Below, piece by piece: positions 1 through 13,040 of a DNA stretch of 64,000 bases; the stretch's first letter is position 1; each line of letters begins with the position of its first letter. A program made the position numbers and the translations under genes. The notes beneath the pieces were generated by a model that was not told the origin of the DNA, did no database searches, and worked only from the letters and a program-made list of their open reading frames with translations. This DNA comes from Cephalopachus bancanus (lineage: Eukaryota > Chordata > Mammalia > Primates > Tarsiidae), in the NCBI GenBank assembly GCA_027257055.1, contig JAPVLO010000404.1:992001-1056000 (forward strand), read 5' to 3'.

Positions 1-2728
1 ATTGTTTTTTATAGAAGGGCAGGAAGAAATTAGTTCATTCAGTTCCAAAGGCTAGAGAAATTTTTTAAAAGAGGTGAAGGTTCATTTATTCACTCATCTG
101 TCTATCTTGTCTACTGTACTCTAGATACTGCTTTTCTGCGATTGCACACACTCCTTCTTGGTGCCTGGATTGTCTTTGACACCATTATTCAGCTGTCAAA
201 CTTTAACATCTGCATCATCCCCTTCAATGTTACCTTCTTGTCTAGGGAAGAATACATATTTTAGAGATATAAATTATGCAAATAATAATTTAGCTATAAT
301 TGGGAACCATGATATCAGTGAGAGGAGAAATGTGAAGAGCATCTAAAAAGAATAAAAGATGATTAAATGTCTTGGCCAAGAGATGCAATACATGTGAGAT
401 AAGAAATGCATGATATCATAAGAAGAGAGCAGAATAACCAATAGATTATTTTTGTAGATTCCCTAAGCTTCTCATATTCATGTATTTATCTCATTCGAAT
501 TTTCTAATAGTAAAACACTTACAACCTAAAGGATTCTGATGCTTGTTTTTGAGTCAGCCATGAATAGACAAGGAACAGAACAATGCATCTTGCTCTCAAC
601 CCCAGGTCGGACTGGAATTATAGGAGTTGTTTAAGACGGCTATTCCAAGGGTGCGGAATACATAGGGCACCTACTGAAGAAGAATATGTGCTCTTTGGGC
701 ATTCTTGCAAAGAAAAAAGGCAAACAGAATGGGAGTGGAATGGGAGCAGAATTGGGTTACAGTAGGGAGCATTGGTTTAGAACAGGAGGGCTGGAGGGTT
801 GTTCTCTGGAATTTGGATTGTGATTGCACAAGCACTTCTTTGCCATTTTTGCAATTACATACTTAATCTCTTCTATTTATTAGAACAAAGATTTGAGAGG
901 AGATAATTTATTGTCTTTGAACAAAAACCAAAATCTCTCATTTTGCTGCATATATAAAAGGTCTTTAATAGACATTTGCTGAGTTACTGTATCAACTTAC
1001 TCATATGTATCAACAATGAAGTAATAAAATAAGTTTGGAAGACAATCATATCTAGTAGACTTAGCCTATAATTCGTTCAATGTTGATGTGCTTAAAAATG
1101 AAAAACTACCTAGATAAAATATCAAAATATAATATGTTATTACTCCAGACAGGCTTTATTTAGCATTTCTATGAACTAATGACCTTTCAGTTTATTCCAT
1201 GCATGTTCAGTGGTAAACAACCGATTTTTTATGGTCAAAACTTGCATATAGAATTTTATTTTCTCACTTAAATCAACTTGCCCTGTTAAAGTGTAGTCAA
1301 TATTTTGGAAACAGCAAAATGTTTCCTGTGTTTCTCCAGATTTTCTTGGTTTTATAGCTTCACTTGTGACTTTAAGAACCAGAAAGCTGATGGAAATTTA
1401 AAAAGAAAATAGGTCATTCTTTCCAGAAAAAAAAAATCTCTATACTATGCATTTCTTGGGTTAGAAACTTAGTTGAGAGCAACTAGTGATTACTGACTAC
1501 AACCACTTGTGAAGTACAGAAATCTTGATGATAACGCGGTAATCATGAAATTTTAAACATTTATATTCAAGAGTGCTTCGAAGAGCAGTCTACACTCCAC
1601 CAATTATATAGAGAGTTGCATATGGAAATCAGAGTTAACTGGCACCACTTATTCCAGTTATATTTTAAAACCACTTACACACTGACACTTGGGTAACTGT
1701 CTATATTTCATACAACTTTGTATAGATTATAGAGTCTTAAATGGGGACACTTTTTTCCTTTAACTGTTAATTTTGTAACAAGATGCACTTCAGTTTTTCA
1801 AGTAAAAATAAGGCAAACATTTTTATCTAGAGGGTATATGGTTTTGACTTTTATAATAGAGTAGATTCTGCTTGAATATGTTTTACGATTAATGATTTCA
1901 ATTTTGTATTTTGCTTATGTAGACACTACAGAAATCTTGTGAGATTTCTCACAAGACATTTCCAATATGAGGTTTATATTTTAATAGCCCATATCCAAAT
2001 ATCTGAGCACCTAGAAACTGTTTGCCTGTGACAATCAACAACTTAAATGACCTTTCAAATAATTCAACTTAAGGGTAGAATTTGGAAACAAATAACATTA
2101 TCAGACTGAAAATAGTATCATTTTATTAAAAGTGTTTATGAAATATAACTTAAGTTAGTAGAATACGCTTGTTCTACATTTATCCAACCAATATCAATTC
2201 AGGGACCACTGTGTGTTGAGGCAGGTAATAAATGTGTATCATAATAGTTAAAAGGTTTTGTGATACCAAATGTGACCTGAGGATAAAAAACTAGAAGATG
2301 TAATCATTACCATCATTTCATATTTTATAATGAAGCTACCTGTAAAATTGAAAATGCTGTATCTTGTATTTTTGCTGCTTTGGGGACAATTCTACTCTTA
2401 AATCAATGGTAGGAGTTCTTACTGTTCTTACATTTTAATGGCTCCTGAAATGATGATATAATTCTGATGGCCTGGTTAATACTGATGAAAATTATCAATG
2501 GCCTTACCTAGGACCAGTCGTCTGCTGTATTATTGCAATAATAGCTAAATGTATTGATGCTTTTCCTAGCCTCCAAATCATCAGTTAAGAAACTGAAGAC
2601 TAATTCATTTAAAAAGCAATTTTTAGAACAAGTTTACAGTTCACATAAAGTTACTTAAATGTCTTATGCAAATATATGAGATGGTCCAGCAAATATTTTT
2701 TAAAAAGTCCTTTCCTTTTCTTTCATTT

Positions 2729-2731
<3 letters not shown>
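1..2731. other. Unique AT-rich DNA, no gene seen
   Basis: No open frame longer than about 60 codons, no recognisable exon, RNA gene or young repeat. The sequence is AT-rich with short homopolymer runs, as expected of intergenic or intronic mammalian DNA. Very old, diverged repeats could be hidden here; I cannot recognise any by eye. Confidence 0.6.

Positions 2732-2771
<40 letters not shown>
2732..2771. repeat. (TC)n microsatellite
   Basis: About twenty uninterrupted TC dinucleotides, set in a wider pyrimidine-rich tract that continues to the poly-T end of the adjacent Alu. Length is likely polymorphic. Confidence 0.95.
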
Positions 2772-2773
<2 letters not shown>

Positions 2774-2784
2774 TCTTTCTTTCA

Positions 2785-3086
2785 TTTTTTTTGTCAGGGT
2801 CTCACTCTGTTGCCCAGGCTGGAGTGAAGTAGCATGATCATGGCTTCATGGCTTACTGCAGCCTCAGCCTCCAGGGCTCAGGTAATCCTTTCACCTCAGC
2901 ATCCTGAATAGCTGGGACTACAGGTTTGCACCACCATGCTGGCTAATTTTTCATTTTATTTATTTTTTGTAAAGATAAAGTCTCACTATGTTGCCCAAGC
3001 TGGTCTTGAACTCTTGCACTCAGGCAATCGGCCTGCCTGTCCTCCCAAAGTACTAGAATTACAAGCATGAGCCATTGTGCCCAGCC
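2785..3086 (-). mobile_element. Alu SINE, old AluJ-like dimer, minus strand
   Basis: Reads as an antisense dimeric Alu: poly-T, then GTCAGGGTCTCACTCTG and TTGCCCAGGCTGGAGT, the middle A-rich linker in antisense, a second TTGCCCAAGCTGG, and the left-arm end GCCATTGTGCCCAGCC. It is full length (about 300 bp) but well diverged, with most CpGs lost. It lacks the private features of the younger Alus in this window, so it belongs to the ancestral primate AluJ-like set. Confidence 0.9.
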
Positions 3087-5912
3087 TAGAAAATTATTTT
3101 CAATATATCATGGTCTTTGCACAGCAACTGTAAACCAGTATTCCATAGGAGTCCCATTGCATCCAAAAGCAAAGAGACAGTTAGTTATTTACACATCTAA
3201 CCATATTCTTTGTTGTTGTTTTTCAATCATACTGTAGAGTGCTAACCTGAATCCAAGCCATAAATCTCTCCAGATCCAGTTGGAGCACTAGTTAAATAGA
3301 CAATACGCATAGAAACATACAGAAGCGAAGTGTACTTTTCTGGTTCATTTGTGGGTATTATTCAAGCCTCAGGTATGGATTCTTCAGTTCAGGTAAGTCA
3401 ACAAGAATTCACTGAGTGGTCCCTCATGACTAAGACCTATACTAGACTGTATAGAGAGTCAAAGAAAAGTAAATTAATCATCATCAGCAAGAATGTATTG
3501 ATACATATAGGAATAACTTATTAAAAGTTTGCATTACTGTTGAGGAAACCAGGTATCTATATTTTTAAAATGCCTATTTGAAATCTGGCCAGGAAATTTT
3601 GTTGCTGGTCAATAGTGTAGCTGGGCCAGTTGCAAGAACAGGTGAGATACAGTAAGATTCCAATTGAAGCAGGTGCGTAGCATTATAGTAGTGGGAGTCA
3701 GCAAGGCAGAATTCCAGTACCACTTAAAGAACACTTAGAAATAGGACTTGTACCATTGGGTGAGGAGACTAAGTGGCAGCAATCTGTTGGTACCTTGGAG
3801 AGCGCCCAACAACCTCTAACTTTGATTTGTTAGGGTGTTCCTGAGACTTTTTACCATCCTAGCTTTGGGCCTAGCTGAATAGTTCTATCATCCTGGTGGA
3901 ACTAAAAGGTAGTTCATCCTAATAAAACCTTTTGGCCCTCACACGGGATTACAGGCAATATTTGTGGGTTCCTCAAATGTTCCTATGCACTGAGAAACAC
4001 AGATAGGCTTATCAGGAGTTCACAGCATTGGCACACTTCCCCATTCCAGAGAAAGGAGCGCTCTAGGGTTCCGATAGAAAAAGTGTTGCCAAAGCCACGG
4101 TGGTGTATGCTCAGTTCCAATTTGTGGTAAAGACAATAAACACTAGAAGAGTTCAGAGAAGGGAGTTGTTACTGGGGATAATAGAACCAGTGAGACCCAT
4201 ACAATAATGACCGATGGTAATGAAAGAATTCAAACAATCTGAGAGATGAAGGAGGGAATACCAGGTGCAGGTGAAGAAAATGGTTAACATCAACATCCCA
4301 TTGATTTCAGGGGAAGACAATTACAAGGCAGAGTCATTATCTTTAATTAGCCTATCATCTACCTGAGGGAGAAAAGAAACATGCAAACAGGAACCAACAT
4401 TAGAATAACTACCAGTTATGGAGAACAAAGAGTGATGAGATAGCATTTAAACTTAATAATGATGTTTAGGAGAGAAAGTCTCAGGAACAAAGGATCAGTG
4501 TTGGATAGGGCTAATAAGAGCACTACATGGACATTTTTCTCTGATCTGAGTTATTATTGTCTGTTTCTTACATTGGTACTTCATAAGTGTTTGCTGTACT
4601 TGCTTCACCGGAGAGTTGAATTCAGAAAGAAATTCCAATAAAACAAAAAGAACATTATATACAAACAGATCTTAGTTACACATATTTTCATCACTAACAA
4701 TATGGGTTATTTCAGACTGAGTTGGTTTTTTTTTTTTTTAATCTCTTGTGCTGCCTACCCACTGCTGTTCATGTTCCTTGACTTTGGGGTTCTCTGCTCT
4801 GAGAAACTCTCCATACAAGTATCATCTATTAATGTAAAGTAGAATTGCTTGTTCTTAGAGTCCTAGAGGATAGCAAAATAATGAGTAGGTGGCTACAAAC
4901 AGTAAACATTTTTTCAAGAGTATTGAATTAGGTCTTTTGCCAAGACATTTTCAGAATGTCCCTAAAAAATATAAATTGAGCATCATAATATCTTGGATCT
5001 GGAAATACTTCAGAAATCTTCTTATTATCCCTTATCCAGTGAGGTAGCCATACAACTTGCTTCACATCTCTGGCAGCGGATCACCAGGCTCTGTGGGAAC
5101 ATTTTCAAAGATGGAAAGCTCACTGCCCTCAAGGAAACCCTTTTGCTATCGACTAACTTTAACACTTGGAAAGGTCTTGCATTAAGCTAGAATCTATCCC
5201 CATGACTTTAAATCTATTGTTCCAATTTCTATCTAAAGAGGCTACACCAGCTAACTCAATTAATACATTTGTTTGACAAAATTTATTGGGCACAAATTTT
5301 CTAAGTTCCACAAATTATAAAATTATAAATAAGAATATGATTATTTTCCCTCAGTGAGAAGACACGTTCTTAATAAATGGGTTTTTTGTACCAGTGGATG
5401 GATTGATGAATAAGTTATAATGTTTTCTCCTTTTCACTATCAAATAATGGCAAACTCTTGATAGGTAGGTAAATTTGGTGTATTCCTTGATAAGTCAAAA
5501 GTGTGAAATGAAGCATATTAATATCCTCATATGCCCTATAGAGTTATATGATTTCTCCTGTGTAGCCTTATCAGTGTAAAAAATCAGGCAAATCCAATAT
5601 TTTTGTATTTATTTTCAAATTATGAATATAGATTATTCAACTAAAGTATTCTGTAAACAAAACAAAAATTTTAAAAGATTTTATGCAAATATATTCTAAT
5701 AGCTTATTCCCATATCTCAATAAAGTGCCTATATATCCTAGTTTGAAGGCCACTTTATAAAAGGTATGATGTATAATTTTGTTAGCTATTCAGATACATT
5801 GCCTTTCTAGAAAACCAGCATTTTCATTGTCCATTACATCTTTATTTTTTTCTAGTTGGAGTCAAGTGATTGCAATATGGTAGCATTTAAGATTTGGCTC
5901 AAGAACATACTA
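3087..5912. other. Unique DNA, no gene seen
   Basis: No supported gene. It contains an ordinary poly-T run near 4726 and short chance open frames of up to 65 codons. I recognise no repeat family here, though 3.5-4.4 kb is somewhat less AT-rich than its surroundings. Confidence 0.55.
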
Positions 5913-6150
5913 GAATTCACCATTTTTTTTCTCTTTTAATTTTTATTTTGAAATTGTGGGGGTACAATTCAGGGTTAGGTATACAAATGTTCATTGTGCA
6001 GGTACCCTTATTGATGAGGTATGTCCCCCGTTCCCCAGGTGTCAATCCCAGCTACCCACCACCCACCCCCTCTCTGCGATTTCTTACTACTTCCAATCCC
6101 TTTCTTACAGTAATATGGTAGTACTTCAAGGTCCACTGAATTCACCATTT
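5913..6150 (-). mobile_element. 5'-truncated young L1 (about 210 bp, 3'UTR only) with perfect TSD
   Basis: Antisense L1 3' end: T-rich tail, then the 3'UTR in the form seen in several copies of this window (GTACAATTCAGGGTTAGG and ACAAATGTTCATTGTGCAGG). It is bounded by a perfect 13-bp target-site duplication, GAATTCACCATTT, at 5913-5925 and 6138-6150. Only the last part of the 3'UTR was copied, so this is a severely 5'-truncated insertion. It has the short 3'UTR form, without the extra segment of about 50 bp present at 7.3 and 54.6 kb. Confidence 0.93.
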
Positions 6151-6249
6151 AAAAAAAAAACAGGCTCAGAGACAATATTAAGAAACTTAGAGTACTCCAA
6201 GGAAAAAATATAATAGAAGTAATTTATGAAAAACAATTTATAAGAATGT

Positions 6250-7087
6250 TGTATACTTTTTAATTTTAGAGTCACAGGGAACATGTGAGGATATTTACTA
6301 CATAAGTAAATTGCATGCAGGTGAGGTTTGGGCTTCTAGTGACCCTCTTTCCCCCTGGGAGTGGACCTGGTACCCAATGTGTGGCTACATGCCCCGTATC
6401 CTTCCTTTCTCCCTCCCTTGGCAATGTCCAATGTCTGTTGTTCCCATCTTTCTGATCGTGTGTCCAGTTATCAGGGCCTGCTTATAAGTGAGAACACGCA
6501 GTATTCAGTATTTTGTTTCTGTGATAGTTCACTTAGAATGATGGTCTCCAGCTGTGTCCATGTTGATACAAAAGACATGATTTATGTCTTTATGACTACA
6601 TAGTATTTCATATATATTTTTTCTTTATCCATTCCACTTTCAATGGGCAGCCTGGTTGTTCTATGTTTTTGCTATTGTGAATAGTGCTGCAATGAACATA
6701 TATCTTTTTGGTAGAGTGACTTATGTTCTTCTGGGAATATCCCCAGAAGAGGGATTGCTGGATCATATGGTAGCTCAATTTTTAGTTCCTTGAGAAAAAA
6801 AAAAAATCACCCTGCTTTCCACAACGTCTGAACTAGCTTACATTTCTCCCAACAGTGTAAAAGTGTTTCATTTTCTCTGCAGCCTCACCAACACCTGTTG
6901 TTTTTTGACTTCTTAATGATAGCCAACCTAACTGGTGTAAGATGGTATCTCATTTGCATTTTTCAGTGAGGCTGAACATTTTTTCATATGCTTGTTGGCT
7001 GCTTGAATATCTTCCATTGAGAAGTGTCTGTTCATGTCCTTTTGCCTATTTTTAATGGGGTTGTTTGTTTTTTTGGGTGTGTACTTT
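6250..7087 (-). mobile_element. 5'-truncated older L1, minus strand, with probable TSD
   Basis: Antisense L1 3'UTR and the C-terminal part of ORF2: phrases such as TTGGGCTTCTAGTGACCC, CTTATAAGTGAGAACACGC and TTGCTATTGTGAATAGTGC match the L1 end in order. The 3'UTR differs from the young copies, so it is an older subfamily. A 10-bp near-perfect duplication (TGTATACTTT at 6250-6259, TGTGTACTTT at 7078-7087) probably marks the TSD. Coding capacity is destroyed. Confidence 0.85.
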
Positions 7088-7224
7088 CAGTATAGAAGTA
7101 CTATAGAAAAAAGATACTATGGCAGTACCTAAAAAGAAGTCTAAAACAATGTTAAATGAGCTAAAATCTTGATCTCTTTAGAGGTATAATAGCTCAATTG
7201 CAATATTACATAGAGTAGATATCT

Positions 7225-9405
7225 GGGATTTTTTTAAAAATGTATTTTATTTTAAAGATGTGTGGTATGATTCAGGATTAGGTATACAAGTGGTCATTGT
7301 ACAGGTAAAGTTTGGGCTTCCCTTTGATCCCCACTTTGCTGGGTTTAAGATCAGGTATGCTTATTCATGCTTTATGCCCCCCACCCCTACCAGTTTCTGG
7401 CTACTTCCAATTCCTTTTTATAGTATTATGGTAAATGTTCAGAATTCTTTTATGAGTGAGAACATATGGTACACAGTTCTTTGTTTCTGTGATAAATCAC
7501 TGAGTATCAGAGACTCTAAATCCACCCAAGTTGCTGCAAAGTCCATAATTTTGTTTTTCTTCACAGCTGCATAATATTCCATCATGTGTATGTACCACAT
7601 TTTTTTAATCCAGTCCAGTTTTGATGGGCAGCATGGTTGATTCCATGTTTTTCTGTGGTAAAAAGTGCTGCAATACATATGTGTGTGTAGGTATCTTTTT
7701 TGTAGAATGATTTAAGTTCCTCTGGGTATTTTCCCAGAAGGGGGATTTCTGGGTCATATGGAAGGTCAATCTCTAGTTCTTTTAGGGATCACCACATTGT
7801 TTTCCATAGAGGTTGAACTAGTTTGCATTCCCATCAGCAATATAGAAGTGTTTCTTTTTCTCTGCGTCTTTGTCAGCATCTTTTGTTTAATTAATCCCGT
7901 TCTTACTGGGATTAAGTGTTATATCAATGTGGTTTTGATTTGCATTTCTCTGATGATTAGTGAGGCTGAGCATTTTTTTCTTGTGTCTATTGGCTGCTCA
8001 TATCTTCTTTTGAAAAGTATCTATTCACGTCTTTTGACCATTTTTAAATGGAGATGTTTGTTTGTTTTTTCCTTTTGGCATGTTTGAATTCCTTATAAAT
8101 CTTGAATGCTAGGCCTTTGTCAGATATATAGTGGACAAATTTTTTTTCCATTCTTTGGGCTGTCTCCCCACTCTCTTGATGGTTTCTTTTGCTTTGTAGA
8201 ACCTTTTCAGTTTGGTGAGGTCCCACTTGTCTATCTTATCTCTTATGGCATGGGCTTTTGGTGTTTTGATCAGGAATTGGTTGCCTATTCCAATTTCTGA
8301 ATGGGTGTCTCCTGCATTTTCTAAGATTCTTAAAGTCTGGAGTTTTACGTTTAGGTTTTGGATCCATTTAGAGTTAAGTTTTGTGTATGGTGACAGGTGG
8401 GGATCCTGTTTCATTCTTCTGCATGTGGTCAGTCAGTTTTCCCAGCACCTTTTGCTGAATAGGTTCTCTTCTTCCCAATAGTGTTGGTGGAGTCTTTGTT
8501 GGAGATGAGTTGTTTGAGAAATTGAGATTTTTGCTTCTGGAATCTCTATTCTGGTCCATTGATCTATATGACTGTTCTTGTACCAATACCAGGTTGTTTA
8601 GATTATTGTAGCCTTCTAATAAAGTTGAAAGTCTGGAAGTATGATACCTCCTGCTTTGTTTCTTTTGCTAAGGATTGTTGTGGTTGTTTATATTTTCATA
8701 TGAATTTCTGTATTGTTTCCAGGTCTGAGAAGAATGATGTTGGTAATTTAATGGGTATAGCATTGAATCTGTAGATTGTCTTTGGTAGGGTGGACTTCTT
8801 AACAATGTTGATCCTTCCAATCTATGAGCATGGAATATTTTTCCATTTTTGTGTGTCATCTTTGACTTCTTTGAGCAGTGTTTTCTAGTTTTCTAGTTTT
8901 CAGTGTAAAAGTCTTTCACATATCTGGTTAGGAAGATGCCAAGGTATTTTTCTGGTGTGTGTGTGTGGCTATTGTGAATGGGATTGTGCCTTTTATTTGG
9001 TTCTCTGCCTGTTTGGTGTTGGCGTATAAGAATGCAATTGTCTTTTGCATGTTTATTTTGTACCCTGAAACTTTGCCACTGTCCTTTATCAGTGCAAGGA
9101 GGTTTTTGATAGACTTTCTTGGATTTTTGAGGTATAAGATTATATCATCAGCAAAGAGGAATAACTTGACTTCTTCTTTTGCTATTTGTATACCCCTATT
9201 TTCTTCTCTTGTATGATTGTGCTAGCTAGGACTTCCAACACTATGTTGAACAGGCGGGGTGAGAGTGGGCAGCCTTGTCTTGTTCTGGTTTTCAGGGGAA
9301 ATGCTTCCAATTTCTGTCTATTTAGCAGTTTGTTGGCTGTGAGTTTAATGGCTCTTACTATTTTGATGTATGTTCCCTCTATGCCTAGTTTGGGATTTTT
9401 AAAAA
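7225..9405 (-). mobile_element. 5'-truncated young L1 (about 2.15 kb), minus strand, with TSD
   Basis: Antisense L1 running from the A-rich tail (7241 on) through the 3'UTR into ORF2, truncated within the reverse-transcriptase domain near 9391. The flanks repeat GGGATTTTTTTAAAAA (7225-7240) and GGGATTTTTAAAAA (9392-9405), a TSD differing only by two T bases. The 3'UTR has the long form, with the extra segment starting TAAAGTTTGGG near 7304. It lies less than 200 bp from the neighbouring L1, in the same orientation but with a separate TSD, so it is an independent event. Confidence 0.92.
7439..9391 (-). pseudogene. L1 ORF2 C-terminal half, disrupted
   Basis: The minus strand encodes the last half of ORF2 protein, the endonuclease/reverse transcriptase of L1. 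Recognisable blocks run from RT (TRQGCPLSP, residues coded near 9255-9280; FADD active site at 9144-9155, intact) through the thumb and C-terminal region to the stop near 7439. The reading frame is cut into many pieces by stops and frameshifts, so no functional protein is made. The N-terminal endonuclease is missing because of 5' truncation. Family assignment rests on conserved L1 ORF2 motifs I recognise by eye. Confidence 0.88.
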
Positions 9406-9707
9406 CAAATATTTTCAAAGAACACATTTGTGCAGAGAAAAAATTTAAGAAACAGAAAAACAAAGAAGGAAAATAACGCCTTTATACTCCTCTTGCCTAC
9501 TGTCTGCTAGGCCAGTTCAGATGACCACACTGCGTATTTAACTTGAATCTGAACTTACATTTCTCTCCAGACTAATGAGAAGCTATCCATATGAGTTTAT
9601 TGATTCTGTTTATGGTGTCACCATCTTCTGAGTTTCCTAGACTTCCAACTTTAAACTCAACCCCCTTGTCCCCATTCCATGACTAATTTTTTATTATTTA
9701 TTTATTT
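9406..9707. other. Short unique stretch between L1 and Alu fragment
   Basis: No gene or repeat recognised; mixed composition with no long open frame. Confidence 0.5.
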
Positions 9708-9829
9708 GTAATAGAAATGAAGTCTTTCTATATCGCCCAGGCTGATTTTGAACTCCTGGGCTGCGGCAATCCTCCCCTCTCGGCCTCTCAAAGTGCTGGG
9801 ATTACAGGCATGAGCCACCTCTTCTGGCC
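9708..9829 (-). mobile_element. Old Alu left-monomer fragment
   Basis: Contains ATCGCCCAGGCTG, GAACTCCTGGGCTG and the Alu left-arm terminus CAAAGTGCTGGGATTACAGG followed by a diverged GCCACC...CTGGCC. Only about 120 bp, one arm, so it is either a free left monomer (FLAM-like) or a truncated old Alu. It is diverged. Confidence 0.8.
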
Positions 9830-10539
9830 TCCCATTTCATGACTAAATGGTTACCAAATTCTTTTGATTCTTGCAATATCCAGCAAGCAAATTATACTGT
9901 CTACTTAGGTACAGTAAACACATAGATCTTCTAACAACCATAGGGATTTTTTCTTTGGGTTTAGTTGTGGGCTCTGAAAAATTTTAGACTATCACTTATC
10001 AAAGTTAGGATGGCAATAAATTTTCGTGATCTTATTTTTAGTTTCAATTTTGAAGAATCTCATCAAATATACATGTCTTAGAATATACACCTTTAATAAT
10101 ATGCATTTTTCTGGTCAATAAAATATGTTATTGTTTTCACTGTTCTTCTTAGTCAGGCTTACAACCCTGAAAAAAAAAGTATATGTCTGTAACATCTGGC
10201 CATTATTGTTCTATAGATGAGTGTAAATCCAAGGTCAGTTTTTCACTGTTACAAACCTAGGAAATTCCCTTTAAGTATGAATGACCAGTGTTTCCTAAAG
10301 GGTTTAGCATCCTATTACAGCAGAAGGAGCCATGGATAGGGTCAGGGCTCATGTCTGCATTTTCTGCTTTGACTCACCCTGGTTTTGGGTCTCAGGCAAA
10401 CGATTGGTCTCACTCAGAATAGAACTTGGATTTGTTCATGCCAGTGGCCCCTTTCTAGATCTAGCTCACATTGTGTCTCATGTCCTCTTGTCCCCATGTG
10501 CCTCATTAGGTGAGACTCCAGCATGGCGGCACAACTTTG
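9830..10539. other. Unique DNA, no gene seen
   Basis: AT-rich, no supported gene or recognisable repeat. A 97-codon open frame starting at 10332 shows no recognisable domain. Confidence 0.5.
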
Positions 10540-10860
10540 AGATTAAGCTCTTAGGCTTGGAATCATATGATTTGGTTATGTGTCTTGGTTCTGCTAGCTA
10601 TGATAACAGAAAGAAAAGCATTTAATTTCTCTACATTTTGTTTTCTGATCTGTAAAATGAGGTTAATAATAGCATTTAATTCATAAGTGCTTTATTTGAG
10701 AGAGTACCTCAAACTAATATGTAAAAAGGGCTTAGGACTAGCACATAATAACAACTTTGTGTTTGCTATTACTTATATTCACATAAAACACACAGCAGAG
10801 TGTCCAGCATATAGTATGCACTCAGTAAATATTAGCTATTATTCTTATTGCCAGATACTC
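10540..10860 (+). repeat. MIR SINE remnant
   Basis: Shows the MIR order of motifs: TCTGATCTGTAAAATGAGG (10640s), GGGCTTAGGACTAGCACATA and a terminal block TATGCACTCAGTAAATATTA. The tail block appears twice (10725 and 10797 regions), so there may be two overlapping or duplicated MIR ends. MIR is an ancient tRNA-derived SINE shared by mammals and long inactive. Confidence 0.7.
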
Positions 10861-12779
10861 CACTCCCATTTCTGTAAGCCTTATTTCAGACTTTGTCCAC
10901 AGAGCCAAACAGATGAGAGTATATCCTCTTAACACAAATCCATATCCTTCGCCTCAGCAAACAAGTCAACTGAGTAGGTTTCACAAATGGCCTCCCGAAA
11001 AAGGGTGTGAACTCCACCTTGCAACGTCATAAACTTGTGCCTGCAAAGGATTGTTAGCCAATACGTGTCTTCGTCAACTTGGTTTTTCCTGTTCACAGCT
11101 ACAAACCAAGATTTGCTCTGAGTAATCCTATTAGTCTGTGCCAGTGTTATTATGAAAGTGCAGGCTCAAATTCTTGGCTCTTGTTTTACCTGTTAGCTTC
11201 AGTGCATTTTGCTTTTTTGTATTATAATCCAGTAAAATTCATAGATATATGATCAGATAGGAAGTTTGCTGTAGCTTAATAGAATGTAATTTAATGTAAG
11301 AAGGTTTGAATTGAAACATTTTGAGGTGAGTATGATTTATATTACAAATGTTTTAGTGCAAAGTTTTTCAATTTATTGTTAAAAAAAATTTTTAGATGAA
11401 ACATAAAGAGTCTATTGATTCTGTTTTTTTAAGCTAAAATAGACAACCCTGATATAAATGTATATGTAGTATGTATGAATGTACTTTAACTTTTTCATAA
11501 GAAATGTAAGTCATATGCTACTATAATAATAAGCAGTACTGACAAAGTTTCTTCTTAATTGTAGTCATCATGGCATAATGGATTCAGTTCCCTCTACCTA
11601 ACATGAAATCATAAAATTGTTTAAATATCAAATTTAGGATAAATTTGATTTTATATAATTTTAAATTTGAAGTGACGACTTTCAAATTTCTCACCTGGTG
11701 ATCATGATAATAAATGATTTTTGCTTGATATACAGAAGTACTTTCAAGTAACAACTCTTGTTACACACCAGCAGTTGTCAAACCTAATTTTAGAAGACTC
11801 CTATTAGGGGATGTAGTCAAGCGTAGTGACAGACTTGGCATTTAAACCTGCAGTTTCCTTGCCAAATGCTGTATTTGCAGGTATTTAAAGTAAATGGACT
11901 AAAATAATTGATTAGAGATTATAGGTGAGAGTATAACACTTTTTTCTCTTTTCTCCATGCACTAATCAAAAACAAGTTAACATTCCTTCATTTTCTGACT
12001 TTCCTCTACAGAGAAGTGCAGTGGAAAGAAGGAGGGGCAGGAAGCATCGTCAAGGCAGGAAAGTGACGCACAGTCAATAAACACGATTGTGTTGGGAGAA
12101 AAGCTAGCTCTCACTGGTAAAAATTTTGGTGCAGCAGATCCACTATATAAAACCTAATTTATATTTTCTAAACTGGCAAATATTTTGAGTTAATAACTTA
12201 GAAAAAGATAAAATCTTTCAGTGACCCATATATTTATTTTTATGTGTTTACACGTGTGGGTTTAATTTTTTGTGTGTGTGCCTGTTATTTCAGAATTGGG
12301 CTGCAGCCTGCAAGTAAATTAGAGAGCACTTGTTGTTTTCATTGTTAATTATTGATCAGCTGCCTGTAAGGTTCATTTTCTATTAATGCGGAGGTGGAAC
12401 TGTGTTTTTTCTTTGCTCTTTAGTTCTTGATGAACCCCATATGGTTCTGGTGCTCACAGTGCTTCAATAATTCAGGCTTATCATGGAAAAAACAATCATC
12501 AAATGTTGAAAATCTAGATCCGCAGTTCTGAAGGGTTCTCCCCCCATAAACAGTAGATGTATTTTTCCAAATTAAATTATAATCTACACCTAAACTTTTA
12601 GTTGTACTTAAGTGAAGCCACTTGGCTTGCATATAAGAAGGAATACTTTTCCTCTATATGCATTTAACGCATTCAACTTTCCATCCTCTCTGGTGGCCCC
12701 AGAGTTAGCTCTTTCAAAACCTGGGGCTCCCATTGGACAAAACTGGAAATACACCGAGTGCGGGTAAAATGACCAGTTA
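10861..12779. other. Unique DNA, no gene seen
   Basis: AT-rich with no supported coding region. A 70-codon open frame on the minus strand (12420-12632) has no recognisable domain and is within what chance gives. Confidence 0.5.
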
Positions 12780-12789
12780 GATAGATTAT

Positions 12790-13040
12790 AGCACAGGCTA
12801 AGAGCTAAGACAGACCTGATCTAGGTTACACTTCGACTTCACATCCTCAACCAGCCTTGTCTCTAATGTCAGACCTGATCTAGGTTACACTACAACTTCA
12901 CATCCTCAACCAGCAAGCAGATGTCTCTAATGTCAGTTTTCTCCCAGTAAAAGTGGGAATGAAATGGTGCTCACCTCATAAAACTGTTTTGAAGATTCAA
13001 GTCATGCATAGAAAGTGCATATATTTGGCATGTATTATGA
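12790..13040 (+). repeat. MIR remnant containing a tandem duplication
   Basis: MIR-like order: CTAAGAGCTAAGACAG, then TCAGTTTTCTCCCAGTAAAA, GTGCTCACCTCATAAAACTG and AGAAAGTGCATATATTTGGC. Inside it, a block of about 60 bp beginning CAGACCTGATCTAGGTTACA occurs at 12811-12869 and again at 12870-12933. The second copy carries a few extra bases (AAGCAGA near 12915). The duplication is younger than the MIR because the copies are nearly identical. Confidence 0.7.

Noticed and set aside
12811..12933. Possible CRISPR-like or regularly spaced repeats (also 34632-34700 and 42463-42516)
   Set aside because: Only two or three adjacent units, no regular spacers, and a mammalian context; simple tandem duplications.
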